Shown here: piece by piece, positions 33,131 through 43,984 of the stretch
How positions within the stretch are numbered: position 1 is the first letter of the stretch
Layout: the number at the start of each line of letters is the position of its first letter
Source: Mesaphorura yosii
Taxonomy: Eukaryota > Arthropoda > Collembola > Poduromorpha > Tullbergiidae
NCBI GenBank assembly: GCA_009869945.1
Contig: WIXG01000251.1
Span: 52,780-116,779 of the forward strand
DNA: 64,000 bases
Reading direction: 5' to 3'
The notes under the pieces: model-generated
Databases searched by the model: none
What the model was told of the DNA's origin: nothing
Seen by the model: the letters and a program-made list of their open reading frames with translations, nothing else
Translations under genes and position numbers: made by a program

Positions 33131-33611
33131 TTCCTTGCCTAAGTACAGATTTTTCGGAGCATGCTGATCCAGAACTCGAAACATGTCCACATATCGGCCT
33201 CGAAGATAAAGAAATTTCTGCCTGCTTCACGCGTGTATTCCAAAAAGATCTTCCTCCGTACCTCGCCAAATGAATTCCACAACTTGGAATCAATTCCATA
33301 GATCCAGTCATAGCGCCCAATGTCAGTTTCACTTTTCTAAATATTGGAATCATAAGGCTTTATGGCACAAGCATATGCACTCTCACGTCCATTTTGGCTG
33401 TTAAGTCCATCAGAGCCTATAGTCACAAGCTTTTTGTAATTACAATCTCGCTATACACTTTCACAGGGTTTGAGTCCATCGTAAACTGGTTCATGAGGAC
33501 ATTTTCCTTGCAGTTGTTTCAGTAAGTCATAAGACCAGGGTTTCTTGACATCTTTTCCACTCTTTTCACAACGTTCCAAGAGTATGGCAAGTGATTCTTG
33601 GAGATTTTGTG
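33131..33611 (+). pseudogene. Decayed takeout/JHBP tandem copy
   Basis: Lies just upstream of the intact JHBP gene and is clearly its duplicate: DPELETCPHIGLEDKEISAC, FTRVFQKDLPPYLAK, a TGA where the intact copy has Gly, then IPQLGINSIDPVIAPNVSF and FTFLNIGII. Roughly 80 residues of the middle are absent. The end (FESIVNWFMRTFSLQLF) stops early, but nucleotide similarity resumes at GTGATTCTTGGAGATTTTG near 33592-33610. No usable first exon was found. Confidence 0.75.
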
Positions 33612-33882
33612 TGAGTTCTATAATAAAAGACATGAAGTACAAGGCCGACAGGTAGTCAACAAGACGCAATATTTTGCTCAGGCCCTCTTTGCGCTGGTTA
33701 ATACGCACATTGTGCTCTAATTTCATCTTTCATCTCGCGTGTAATGAATTATTATGGGCGGGCATACCGACATTGTACCAGGAAACTGGTTTATGAGGTC
33801 TTGTGAAGTGCAGTGCACAAATGCTGAAGACAAAGCAAATAAGCTTCTCGTTAGACAAGTTCCAGAGTGCAGATCGTAAAGA

Positions 33883-34727
33883 ATGCCGAGTTTCGCTGTT
33901 TACTTGCTGTCTACATTTTGTGCAATAGCATCGGTCAATGGACAAGAATTTCATGGAGGTAAAACCCGTACAGATTTTCATATAATTTGGAAAAAAAAAC
34001 TCGATGTCCAAGCCATCGTGCTTTGTTTGCAGAATTTGAAGAACGCGAACTCGAAGCATGTCCACGACTCGGATTGGATGACAAACAATTGAGTGCCTGT
34101 TTTACGCGTGTTTTTAAACATGATCTCTTGCCTTACTTGCGTGGTGGTATTCCTGAACTCGGAGTTCACTCCATCGACCCTGTAACCGTGCCCAAGACTA
34201 CATTCGTCTTTCTAAATATTGGAATCGTACGTTGGATCGTGCATGTTCAAAATCTCGTCATTTCTGGTTCAGCCAACATGTCCAGATCCGATATTGAACT
34301 GGACACACGATCTAGGACAATTACTGGCTACTTGACATTCCCAAAAATCGAAGGCAAATCGACCAAGACGAACGTCGAAGGTCATGTTTTTGGTATTCCA
34401 ATGTCATGGTTTACACAAGAAGGCACCATTACGTTTCGAATCGATGAGCTGTCAACCGTGTCCACTTTTGGTTTGACTGAAGATTTCAAATTGCAGCATC
34501 TCGACTTTGAAATCAAAGATTTCCTAGCCCAAGCGCAAGATATTACTCGCCCAGCATGGATTGACACTGTTGTGAATTGGTTCATGAGACAATTTCCATT
34601 GGCACTCTTTCATCGCGTAATTAGGCCAGGATTCTTGGAAATATTTACAAATATCATTACAACGTTCATGGATCCAAAGGCTTGGCATGTGATTGTTGGA
34701 GATTTTGACTTTTCTGAAAATAAATGA
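33883..34727 (+). CDS. Takeout / juvenile-hormone-binding-protein-like
   Basis: Two exons (33883-33958, 34033-34727) with a 74-bp intron give 256 residues, the usual JHBP length. The signal peptide MPSFAVYLLSTFCAIASVNG is followed by the family start ERELEACPRLGLDDKQLSAC, where the paired cysteines form the conserved N-terminal disulfide. Next come GGIPELGVHSIDPVTVPK and a long beta-rich region (DIELDTRSRTITGYLTFPKI). It ends VVNWFMRQFPLALFHRVIRP, then WHVIVGDFDF. Family members are secreted carriers of hydrophobic ligands, including juvenile hormone-like terpenoids, but the ligand here is unknown. An AATAAA overlaps the stop codon, so the poly(A) signal may be partly coding. Confidence 0.88.
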
Positions 34728-34789
34728 TAAACTTTTTTTAAACAAGCACACTTTCAAAATGGAGCGAAATGGATTGATTTGTTTTCGGT

Positions 34790-35677
34790 GAAAGAGTATT
34801 TCCGTGAAAAAAGACTGGAGTCGATCGAGAACGCCACTAGATCATCATCTTTGGACAATGGCCTCAGCAAACTGATAAGTTCCTGTTCTGATGGGAAAGG
34901 ACAATCACTTCGAGATGGATTTCGTTGGGTGAGTCACTTCTAAAAGAGACGAAGGTCACTTTCTTTGCAAATAACTTAACAGGTCAACATACGTGTACAA
35001 CAAGATAACATTTATAAATCTCTTCTGCTTGGCCGCAGGCAAGGGACTAGCCTCGAGACCGATATTATGATCTACCACGAAGAGAAGATGACAGACCTGG
35101 GAAGGGCGAAGGCGCTAAAGCGGTTCATAAAGAATGAGTTGCTGATGGAGTACACTGGACTTCTATACACGAGGGAACAGTTTGAGAGATTTGAGAATTT
35201 GGCCGAGCATCGGCGCTATGCTTCCCAGCTGAGCAGTGGTGATGTAATATCTGCTCTCAAGATGGGGAACGACGCACGCTACATAACCATCGCTGCACCA
35301 GAGCCAATCTTATCGCCGTCCGTGATTATGTCGATTCCTACGGTTTTGCCAACAATAGGATCGACCCTGGAGAAGTACTCACGTTCAACTACAGAGAATA
35401 TATGGGCCCGGACTTCGCTTGTGTGTGTGACTCGCTGACGCATGTATCGCCAGGAAGAAGCCCGCAGCCACCGCCGACTTCAGCAGACATGAAACCAGTG
35501 GAGCGATTTCAATGGGTAGGATTGGAGCAAAGAGGGGCCACGATTTTTCTAAGCCGCAGAAAAACTCAACTTTCTCCACCAACCAAACCTAATCGAACAA
35601 AAATTTGTTCGCGAACAAAACGCGACTTCGCATCGACTGAGTACGGGGCTTTACTCCTAAAATATGCACGAAATTAG
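34790..35677 (+). pseudogene. SET-domain protein with frameshift
   Basis: Exon one ends GFRW at 34928. A 54-bp intron leads to exon two (34983-35677), which reads GRRQGTSLETDIMIYHEEKM, ALKRFIKNELLMEYTGLLYT and SALKMGNDARYI. One frame over near 35285 it continues HRCTRANLIAVRDYVDSYGF, IDPGEVLTFNYREYMG and FACVC. Together these match the SET fold: ELLMEYTG start, the ARYI-x-H-x-C motif for NHS/C, GEVLTFNY, and a post-SET-like CVC. SET proteins are usually lysine methyltransferases. The Asn of the NH motif would fall at the broken site. A basic tail ends at 35677. The start codon was not found. One lesion only, so a sequencing error is possible. Confidence 0.55.
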
Positions 35678-35700
35678 AAATTGTGCAGCTAATAAAATAA

Positions 35701-38384
35701 TTATTGTTGTATTTGCTTCAAATAGTAAAGTGCCAATTTCTTATTCGGGTTCATCTTCTTCGTTTTCTTCCGTTGCTGCTTCTGCAACCAATTCTCGAAC
35801 CGTTTCTTGCCTGGAACCAGCTGCTGGCCTCTACCTCGTTCCCTGACAACATACCCGGGCCCTTCTTCCTCCAGAAGCCCGGCACCGTCCTCAAATATGG
35901 TTTTCCACTTCTCATACACGTGCTTGGCTTTAGTCAGGCTATCCCCACTCGCCCGTGCGGGGAAAAGGCTGCTCGGGGAGTGAGTGAAAGGAATCTCGAC
36001 TTCGGCCAGCACCCTCCGCCTGTACTTCTTTTCATTGAACGGCTTGCCTGACGCCCGCACTAGCGAGTGCTTCAATTCGTGAAGAAAAAGAGCCCAACGC
36101 GGTCGCACGTAATGCTTGATCAGTCCAGACCACTGCTTGGCGGCGTAGTCGACGATTTCGCCGGTCGGGCCCCAAAGCGTGATTTGGTTCAGTGCATTGA
36201 ATCGAAGGAGGTCACGCTCATCTTCGATTTTGGTCTCCGCCTCGTTCCCAGTCGCGTTCGCGTGTCCCGCCCAGGACTCCGCCGCCTTTACCCAAGTCCC
36301 AGTCATGAATGCAGGGTGGGTCGCGAGAAGTGAGTCGAGGTCGTCCAGCACGTCGAAGAGCTGGCGCGACCGGAGTTCCAGCTCAGTGATATTTCGTCTG
36401 ACGTGGTACGCCCTCATCACTTGGACATACACGAACTCAGTGGTGTGCTGCAGGAATTGGCGGCCAATGTCGACCAGATCGTAGCGGAACAATGAGGAAG
36501 ATGAATTTCCTGCTGCCTCGCTTGGCATTGTTGCTGTGACTGCAAGGAAATCGCCCAACACATCCGAAATATCTTTCAGCTTGTACCAATGATCTTCGGT
36601 TCGGTTCAGCCCGGGCCTCCCGCCGAGAATTGTGTGAGCGTTGCTCCTGATCCACGGGTAAGCGTTGTATACACCTGACTCGAGCGTGAGCCATGCGCGC
36701 TGGAGAAGCGCCGTGACATTCGCCGTACTGCTGCTGAGACCGTACCGCCTTCTTGCATAATTTTTCACCCACGCTCGCGTGTCCTGCATTCCGCTGGACG
36801 CAATCGCGGCATCCGACATGAAATCGTACATGACGTAATTCTGCTGGATGCCCTCGGGCGCCATGCCCAGCCCCACCATGCTACCGCTGCCGGGTCGTGA
36901 AGCATTGCGAGCGATCGGAATTCCGACGTTGATCAGCTCCATCGTCCCAAACAAGACGGGGGCGCCTCCAAAATTCTGCAACATGCACCAAATGAAAGAG
37001 TGGCCATAAAATGAGTCGAAGCGCACGTAGGCCGGGTTGACGTCGGCTATTAAGTCGAGAAGGAGTAGGTTTCCCTAAAAAGTCAAGCCAAAAGTCGAGA
37101 AATAGAGACAGTGCTAAAAAAAAGTATTCTTTGCGGATTTACCACGTCCACTCCGCTCAGATACGCCCGCACGTTCTCCGTCGTCCAAAATTTCCGGTCA
37201 TAGTTGAACACCCACGCCTGCATCACCCAAACGACCGGACCCTCGTCCCGCATCGCTTCGTACGTCGCCGCAGCCACCGACCGCAGGTACTCCGTCCCAT
37301 TCTGACTCGGCCTGTTCTCGTTGAACGTGTCACAGCTGTAGACTCGAACCGAATCCGATTCGGTACGTAACTCCGTGCCGAGCTCGCGCAACTCACGCTC
37401 GAGCTCCCACCTGAATACTCTGCTGACCTTCGCGAAGAGCGGGTCGGTGGGCTCCAGAAACCAGGGTGAATACGTCACATTGAAGTGCGACCAACTTCCT
37501 CGCTGTGCCACGGTTGCATTCGGGAATCGCGTGCGTACTGCTTCGGGCACCGACCCAGAAAACGCTGGCAGGATGGGCGTCATGCCAAACTGGCGCATGC
37601 GGGCCACAACGCGGCGGAGGTGATCCACCTTGACTTGCGCGTACGTAGCAGGCAGCGGTCCGCCCCAGCGGCGGAGGTTGCCCATGCGCCACCAGGCGAG
37701 GAATGCGGGCCCAGTGAAGAAATGGTCGACTTCATCTGCAGTGAACCCAAACCCACGCCATACGCGTGACCAAATCGCTTCCTGACCCAGCGACACGAGC
37801 GGAAGATTAACGCCCTGCATGGCCATCCAGTCGATTTCTCGTTCATAGCGAGCCCAGCCCCACCAGACCATCGAATAGGATTCTGTGCATGCGTTCAGGT
37901 AGTAGCGGAATCGGTCCAGAAGCGGCACGGGCATGGGTACAGGCACTGGCGCTGGAGGAGGCAACGGTTTCGGGAGCGAGTCGAGGCCCTGCTGCCCTTC
38001 CCAGGCCACCTGCACGTTGCACATGTGCTTCATGTAGTGGTTGAACGCGTACGCGGCCGCGTAGCCCGATGTGGCGGTGATGAGCACTCGACTCTGGGTC
38101 GAGTCGTACCCGATGACGAATGCGTCTTGGTAGCCTGCTGGGGCGATGCTTGAATTAATGCGCACTTTGAATTCAGCGTGCCGATCCGGTAGCAGGCGAG
38201 CGATCAGGCCTTCCACGGCGCGCTGCTGGACGGCGGACGGTGTGGATGTGGCGAGCTTCTGCAGGGCACCGCCATGTCCAACGTGATTTTGATCTGAAGT
38301 GACTGTCGCCTTTGCACAGCAGCAGCAGACGATGAGAAGGCCGATGCCGATGTTAATGGTGATGCTTGTTAAGCGTTTTCTCAT
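35701..38384 (-). CDS. NAGLU: Alpha-N-acetylglucosaminidase (GH89, lysosomal)
   Basis: Two exons (38384-37143, 37074-35701) with a 68-bp intron give about 871 residues. The human enzyme has 743. It removes terminal alpha-linked GlcNAc during heparan sulfate breakdown in lysosomes. The N-terminal signal region is ITINIGIGLLIVCCCCAKAT. Family landmarks are YYLNACTESYSMVWWGWARY, EREIDWMAMQGVNLPL, GPAFLAWWRMGNLRRWGGPL, FNENRPS (holding the Glu equivalent to the acid/base residue), WCMLQNFGGAPVLFG and GLGMAPEGIQQN. A Pro/Val-rich linker (LPKPLPPPAPVPVPMPVPL) lies before the catalytic barrel. The C-terminal helical domain is extended by a Lys/Gln-rich tail (KKRFENWLQKQQRKKTKK) unlike the vertebrate enzyme. 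Confidence 0.92.
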
Positions 38385-38860
38385 CCTTGACCGGTCGAAC
38401 GAGATGAACAGACGTGAACTGGACTGACTGGGGACTGGCGAAAATGAATTTTTTATGGAATGATAGGAATCCGAGGACCAGCTTGAACAAAATATGGCAA
38501 GTGCAGAAGAGGATGCAGTTCTTATCTAATCTGAGGCATTTCCTCTTTTGAAAGTTTTGGTCGGGTCTATTTTGACTGGAGTCAATTATCCTGAATTATG
38601 AAGGCAACTATCCTCATGAAATGTAAACGCAGTTGCATAGCTTGCTTTCAGTTCTTAATCAAATTCAAATCAATTCACGCCACGCAATAATACATGAATC
38701 GTCTCGTCTGAATTTGTTACTACACAATCAAAAATGGTCTCCTTTATTTAAAGTCTTAAATTAAGTGACAAGTAGCAAGAAAACTTGAGCCTTATGGGTT
38801 TAAAAATTAATGACGCTGTCATCCGACGACTCACCTCACCTATCGGAAGTGTAAGTGTAC

Positions 38861-39211
38861 TTAATTCTCTGAAAGAATGTTCAAGTACGACTGCATTGCG
38901 TTCTCCATTTGATGCTCACGGCGCAGTTGTCGAGTGTGGTCAATGGTGGTCTGCATTTTGGGTGGCGGGAGCGGAGGACGTGGAGAATCCGGCGGCGGCT
39001 GTGGAACCTCGGCTCCGTCAGCGGCATCGTCACGGCCACGACCCGGCTTGCCTTCTTCTCCAACTGGCCCCTTACCATTCAAGACTTTTAAGGCGCCGTT
39101 TTCCGAGAGGTTGGCCATGGCCAGGCTGACGTTGGCGTAGAACGTTGAACGAGAAGAAGCAGCCATTTGCGACTTGCGCTGGCGCTTGCACTCTCCGAAG
39201 CAATTTCCCAT
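38861..39211 (-). CDS. Small protein with N-terminal lipidation motif
   Basis: 116 residues starting MGNCFGECKRQRKSQ. Gly2 with nearby Cys4 and Cys8 and a basic stretch is the pattern of dual N-myristoylation and palmitoylation, so the protein is probably at a membrane face. A Pro-rich centre (QPPPDSPRPPLPPP) and a C-terminal likely helix (RREHQMENAMQSYLNILSEN) follow. I do not recognise the family. An in-frame ATG two codons upstream would destroy the lipidation motif, so I chose the ATG at 39211. Overlapping plus-strand frames are taken as shadows. Lies head-on to nothing obvious; the next 700 bp are empty. Confidence 0.5.
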   Translation of the reverse strand: MGNCFGECKRQRKSQMAASSRSTFYANVSLAMANLSENGALKVLNGKGPVGEEGKPGRGRDDAADGAEVPQPPPDSPRPPLPPPKMQTTIDHTRQLRREHQMENAMQSYLNILSEN

Positions 39212-39936
39212 CTGCAAATACAGAATCGACCGTGATCGTGATTTTAATTAGTGATTAGTCGATGATAACTAAGCACACGCGCAATTCATCAATGCAATTA
39301 TCCAATTAATTATTTTGCAAGTCAGTGTTACCTTTTTGCCTTTGCGTATCGCTGAACAATGCAGCTGCACGGGTTTTGTTTCTGCATCTGCTAGGCAGCT
39401 CGGCGCTTCTAGAAGCTTCGAAGGTGAGGAAAGCACTGACTGAAAGAGAGAACGTCGTAAGAAGGTCCAGGCAGCGAGGCAGCCGTCATGTCAACACCAC
39501 GCATCACGGAATTTTACGAAGGCCAAAGCGTAGCATTGACATTGCTCAACTCAGGAATTCAATCGCAGTTGCGCCATATTTCTTATGTTTTACCACTTGC
39601 GAGTTACGAGTACGACGTGTTTACGTTTTACGACGGTTTTATTGCTCAACGAAAGTACTTAAGGAATGTAGTTCGACTTTGGGTACTTTCTAGAATTTAC
39701 ATACATTGTGTATTGCGGTGTTGTTTATATAGAAATTCTTCAAGCCTCGCCTTCTGCTGTTTCTGCGCTGCAGTTGTGTTGCTTTTGCTGATAATGCCAT
39801 GATTCATTTATTAATTCGGAATTCTAGTCTAGCCGACAAATTACTAAATTTAATGATTAAATAATTCACAGCGAGTGCCCAAATCGCCTTGTCTTGTATT
39901 TTGTCCCGGCCCGTCATTGTCCCGCCCTGCTCCTGT
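39212..39936. other. Intergenic, nothing supported
   Basis: Plus-strand open frames at 39325-39802 have no motif and poor composition. Confidence 0.4.
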
Positions 39937-41168
39937 CTACGTCTCGACTGTCCAGTAGCTCTTCAAGCCCGGGATCGGCTGTCCGTCGATGATCGTGCTG
40001 CCACGAACCACGATTCCCACAGACCCATCAGGCAGCTCAGCCAGCACATGCTTCTCATATACCCGGTCCAGATGCAGTTCGATGGAGATGACGTCATCGT
40101 CGTGGGCAACGAGCGTGAACTGAACGAAGTCTGAGAGGCGGAAGCGTTGGCTGACGCCGTACGGGTTCGGGTCGTATCCTTGTGGCCGGGCGAAACCACG
40201 GACGGTCAGCATTCCGCCGCTGCCGGTCGAGCAATTGAGAGCCGGGCTAGAGCACACTGTCGCTGTCGTTTGTCGCAGCTCAAAGGTGTACAAATTCGCG
40301 CCCTGTACGGTCATCGACGGGTTACGCTTGGGAAGGCTGGGCATTTTGACCGGCTTGAATTCCCAGCTCGTAACATTATTGTTGTTGTTGTTGTTCATTC
40401 CGGCGTTGATGGCCTGATCGGACAGCGTGAACGTGTTCAGGCCGTTGTTGACGAAATCCGAGTTGGAATTCAGCGCCAAATACTTGCCAGTCACATTATT
40501 CTTCAGTCTGATCTGTTTCCCCTGCATCGCAATCTGCTGCACGGCCTTTGGAACGTCGCGGAGCAGCGGCGAGTCTTGCCCGAGCCCGAATTGCTCTTTG
40601 ATGTTGATCAGAGCGTCAAAAATGAGGTCGCTGTCAAAGACGAGGTCATTTTCCTTGAGTTCGTCGACGAGGAACGCGTAAATCGTCTCGGGCTGCGAGG
40701 TAGCCTGCAGGAAGTCGAGCACAGCGCGGAAAGGTGTGTAGAAGCCAGCCAACGAGTAGGAGTTGCACTTGTAAAAGGCGATGTAATCTCGTAGGACGCG
40801 CTGGAGTGTTTCTGCCGTGGTGAATGGGGTTGGGTTGGCGGCCTGGATGCTGGAGGTGGCACCATGTGGAATGTCAAGACAAAGAATCTCAGTCCAGTAC
40901 TTCTTTGCCGGCTTCAGAAGCCCGGCTCGCAGAGCGGCCAGGAGATTAGCCGAAGCCTGAGACCGATACAGTTCACGGCGGAAGGGGTCGGAAAGTGTTT
41001 CCCCTGAGAATCCGATGCCACTGCGATAAAAATTCGGCATTCGGACACGTTCTTACGAAACGTGTACATTTTCAAGTGGACCTACCATTTTTCTTGACCA
41101 GCGCCAACAACGGCCGACCAAACGCAGCAGCTGGAAAAAATTAACGCAAGGTGTAAGAATGACTTCAT
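39937..41168 (-). CDS. Secreted protein, possible C-terminal beta-trefoil
   Basis: Two exons (41168-41086, 41020-39937) with a 65-bp intron give 388 residues. The signal peptide is MKSFLHLALIFSSCCVWSAV. A helical region follows to about residue 180 (YRSQASANLLAALRAGLLKP, DELKENDLVFDSDLIFDALI). The second half begins QIRLKNNVTGKYLALNSNSD, the kind of strand that opens ricin- or fascin-like beta-trefoil units. It continues with a poly-Asn run (NNNNNNN) and beta-strand-like segments to a terminal SYWTVET. I do not recognise a named family. The trefoil idea rests on one motif and needs structure prediction. The exon-two acceptor was chosen because the nearer AG would give an immediate stop. Confidence 0.65.
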
Positions 41169-41727
41169 GCTCTGTGGGTCAGTTAGGGAATAATTGCGAG
41201 AGAACGGAGAAACATTTCCTTTAAATGGGTGCAAAAATTCACGAAAGCAATCGCTCTCGCTCAGGCTTCGGGCGAAGGTCAATTTCAAGAGCGGGGTTCC
41301 GGAGTCCGAACCACTCATTTCCCATTGTAGAAGACCTGTCCGCGGTCACGGCCGATAAAAATCGTGCCAGTTCAAGTGTGCACGTCCCTCACGACACGAG
41401 CAGTTTTGTAAGTCAGCAGCTGAAATTTCCAATTTTTGCAACTGGAAATGAATGAATCAGCTTATAAATTGGAAAGAAAATCGTGCCACACGTTGTCACT
41501 GAACACTGATCAACGTATTGAATTCAGGCGTCGTCACGCCTCTCTCGCTCAATTGTGCAATATCACGCTGGAAAGCACATTCCAAACTCACAATACTCAA
41601 ATATTCACAAAGCGACGTTTTATTAACTTAACCGTACAAGGCACACGTACTCGAGTACAAGCTGATGTGTATCAAGTGGAATGGATCTAACAGGTACTGG
41701 TATTGGCGCACTAATCGAATCCACCGC
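41169..41727. other. Intergenic, nothing supported
   Basis: Lies between the 5' end of the secreted protein and the 3' end of the next minus-strand gene. No gene seen. Confidence 0.4.
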
Positions 41728-42559
41728 TTACTTATTAGCATTACTCTTCTGAACTTGCATGCCGTTGTTAAAGTAGAATCCTGGAGGTGGCACCGGGTCC
41801 GCTGTTGCTTGGCCTTGGACCGGGTACACACCGCCTGGAGCGCCCGGGCCTGCTCCGGTCCCTGCCGGTGGTGCCTGGTACTGGTGGTTATGCACGATGC
41901 TCACTCCGGGCTGTCCAGGTGGGTAAAAGTAGCCTGGCTGCTGTTGCGGGACGATCACTTGAGCTGAAATTAAGAACAGGGTTAATAATTACTCAAGCTT
42001 AAGCTGGGCTCCGAAATTAGAAAGTACAAACTTACCTTGGTACACTTCACCCCGTGTCCGTGTCCTGCGTCCAATGAAACAACAGCACGCACAGCAGTAG
42101 CAGACGAGTACCGTAATCCCGATGAAGAAGAACAGAATACTGACCACGATTATTACTATGACGGCCGTGCTGCAAATGGATAGCAAGTAACAAGGCGATT
42201 AATTGTATTCATTCGATCTAGAATTAGAGCCCAACCCAACACTAGAAACTAATCTTGTCTTACCCTTACCTGATATCTTCGTCGCAGTCGCATCCGTAAT
42301 ATCCGCAGTTATTGCAGTTGTAGTCTTTGGCTCCAATTTTGTCCTCACCTTCACCGCCAGCAGCGTCGGTGTCCTTTGCCAGTGCTCCACTTTGGACCGG
42401 CTCTACTTGGGCTCGAAAATTTTCAGCGACTGCAGCAGTTTCGGGGCGCGTTCTTATCATCTCCGACACAATCGTGCCGTTGACAGCCGTCGCCGACAAA
42501 GTGCAGGTGCTGGCAAGGAAAAGGGTCAGAAGGGGCAACGCCGAACGAATTGGTGCCAT
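41728..42559 (-). CDS. Cys-rich single-pass membrane protein A (CYYR1/Shisa-like)
   Basis: Three exons (42559-42270, 42169-42036, 41963-41728) give 219 residues. A signal peptide (SALPLLTLFLASTCTLSA) precedes a short luminal domain ending in a Cys/Tyr cluster (DYNCNNCGYYGCDCDED). The TM helix is VIVIIVVSILFFFIGITVLV, directly followed by CYCCACCCFIGRRTRTR, a likely palmitoylated and basic juxtamembrane stretch. The cytosolic tail is rich in Pro, Gly and Tyr (PPGYFY-type units, VSIVHNHQYQAPP). Topology recalls Shisa and CYYR1 adaptors, but I cannot claim homology by eye. First of a tandem trio. Confidence 0.75.
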
Positions 42560-43005
42560 TGCCACAAAATACGAGTGGGGAGCCAAATTAGTTAATCAAA
42601 ATAGCCGAACTGAGGTAGGTACGCCACGCTACAAAGTTGCAAATGCAAATGGTGAACTTGTACACTAATTATAAATCAATCGTCAATCTGGCAGTGGACA
42701 TCGCACAAGCCTTATCTTATCAGGTATCGACAAAGACTAAACTTGAGCTTGTAATGTAAGGCTTTACAGATCACGGCACGGCTGCGTTGTCCTTCACCCT
42801 CCCCGTGCCATGTCGTTTAGGTCCAGCGAAGTGAATGAGTTATGCAATGGTAGACGTCAGAGAATGAATCACTCGGACTGCCATTTGCGTAACCAGAAAT
42901 CAATTCACTATGAAACGCAAACGCAATTATTTAATTAACGAAACGAACAAGCATTTGACTGACGAATGACACAGAAGTTTGGTAACTCAACGCGTAATCA
43001 ATAAA

Positions 43006-43639
43006 TTAGTAACGAGTTGTGTCAGCCTTCGTCACCTGAAACCCGTTATTGTAGTAGACTCCAGGCTGAGATGGTGCTGAAGGGTAGGCACCGGCTCCAG
43101 CTCCTGCTTGATGATTGTGGACGATGGAGACGCCTGGTGGAGCGGGCTGGGCACCATAAAAGTAGCCTGGCGGCGGTTGCGGTTGGTTAGAATGGACGAC
43201 TTGCGCTGTGAAACAGTTGGCAAGGTAAAAATAGTCTACGCCCAGTTATTTGGGGGTTTTGTCGCTTACCCGTGTACACTTCACCAGTTCTCCGTTGCCT
43301 CCTGCCTTTGAAGCAACAGCAGGCGCAGATGTAGCAGAAGAGGATGGCGATCGCGACGAAGAATAGCAGGGAACTGAGCACGATTCCAATCACGGCGCCT
43401 GTGCTCAAGTCGGGCTTTCGGCAAACGCTGTAGCAATAACCCCTGTAGCAGTCGCAGTAGTAGTATCTGTCCCGAGTCTTGATCGCCTCCTCCGAGTTCT
43501 CGTCCGAGGCCAGGCTCTGGAGGATTGGATGGTCAAGAGTTTCTTTCGCCTCGGCTGCGCTCGCAACGTCAAAGATGAAGGCGCAGCCGAAGGTGAAGGC
43601 GAAGAAAATGGCCGGGAAAATGGACCGGGAAAGAGCCAT
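43006..43639 (-). CDS. Cys-rich single-pass membrane protein B (tandem paralogue)
   Basis: Two exons (43639-43270, 43205-43006) give 189 residues. The signal peptide is FPAIFFAFTFGCAFIFDVAS, followed by a luminal Cys/Tyr cluster (YYYCDCYRGYCYSVCRKPD). The TM is VIGIVLSSLLFFVAIAILFC, then CYICACCCFKGRRQRRTGEV. The tail shares PPGYFYGAQPAPPGVSIVHN and a GVYYNNGFQV end with paralogue A (PPGFYFNNGMQV). The last intron is at the same place and phase as in A (GEVY|..AQV), but the intron before the TM in A is missing here. Clear tandem duplication. Confidence 0.78.
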
Positions 43640-43984
43640 GATGGGGCAAGAGCAAGAATTTGCAAATGAACTGTGCGATAAGTGAATGATGTACAAAACT
43701 GAGTCGCATCTGCGAATACGCGAATGAGTGCTAGAGTGATGCAGGGAAAGAACTAGCGAACCAACGCAAAGCTTAATTTCCCTTGGAATCCTTTCTGCGC
43801 TTTAGTTTATTGCTTATTTTATCAGTAAACAGTAAGAGCTCAGTTGCCAGTTTCATGTCATGTACGTAGGATAAAGTTGGACATGCAATTACAAGCTTAT
43901 CTGACTGATGGACGCCTGGGCTGAGTTGGAAAATAAAAAAAACTTTTATTATCTACTGCGTTGAATAAACAAGCCCGTCGGGAT

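Noticed and set aside
33451-33726. 91-residue minus-strand open frame with a good ATG
   Set aside because: The plus strand here is similar to the end of the JHBP gene (GTGATTCTTGGAGATTTTG, VNWFMR), so the minus frame is a shadow of the decayed copy.
39325-39802. Overlapping plus-strand frames that looked like a small gene
   Set aside because: No motif, no signal peptide, poor codon composition, and the two frames exclude each other.
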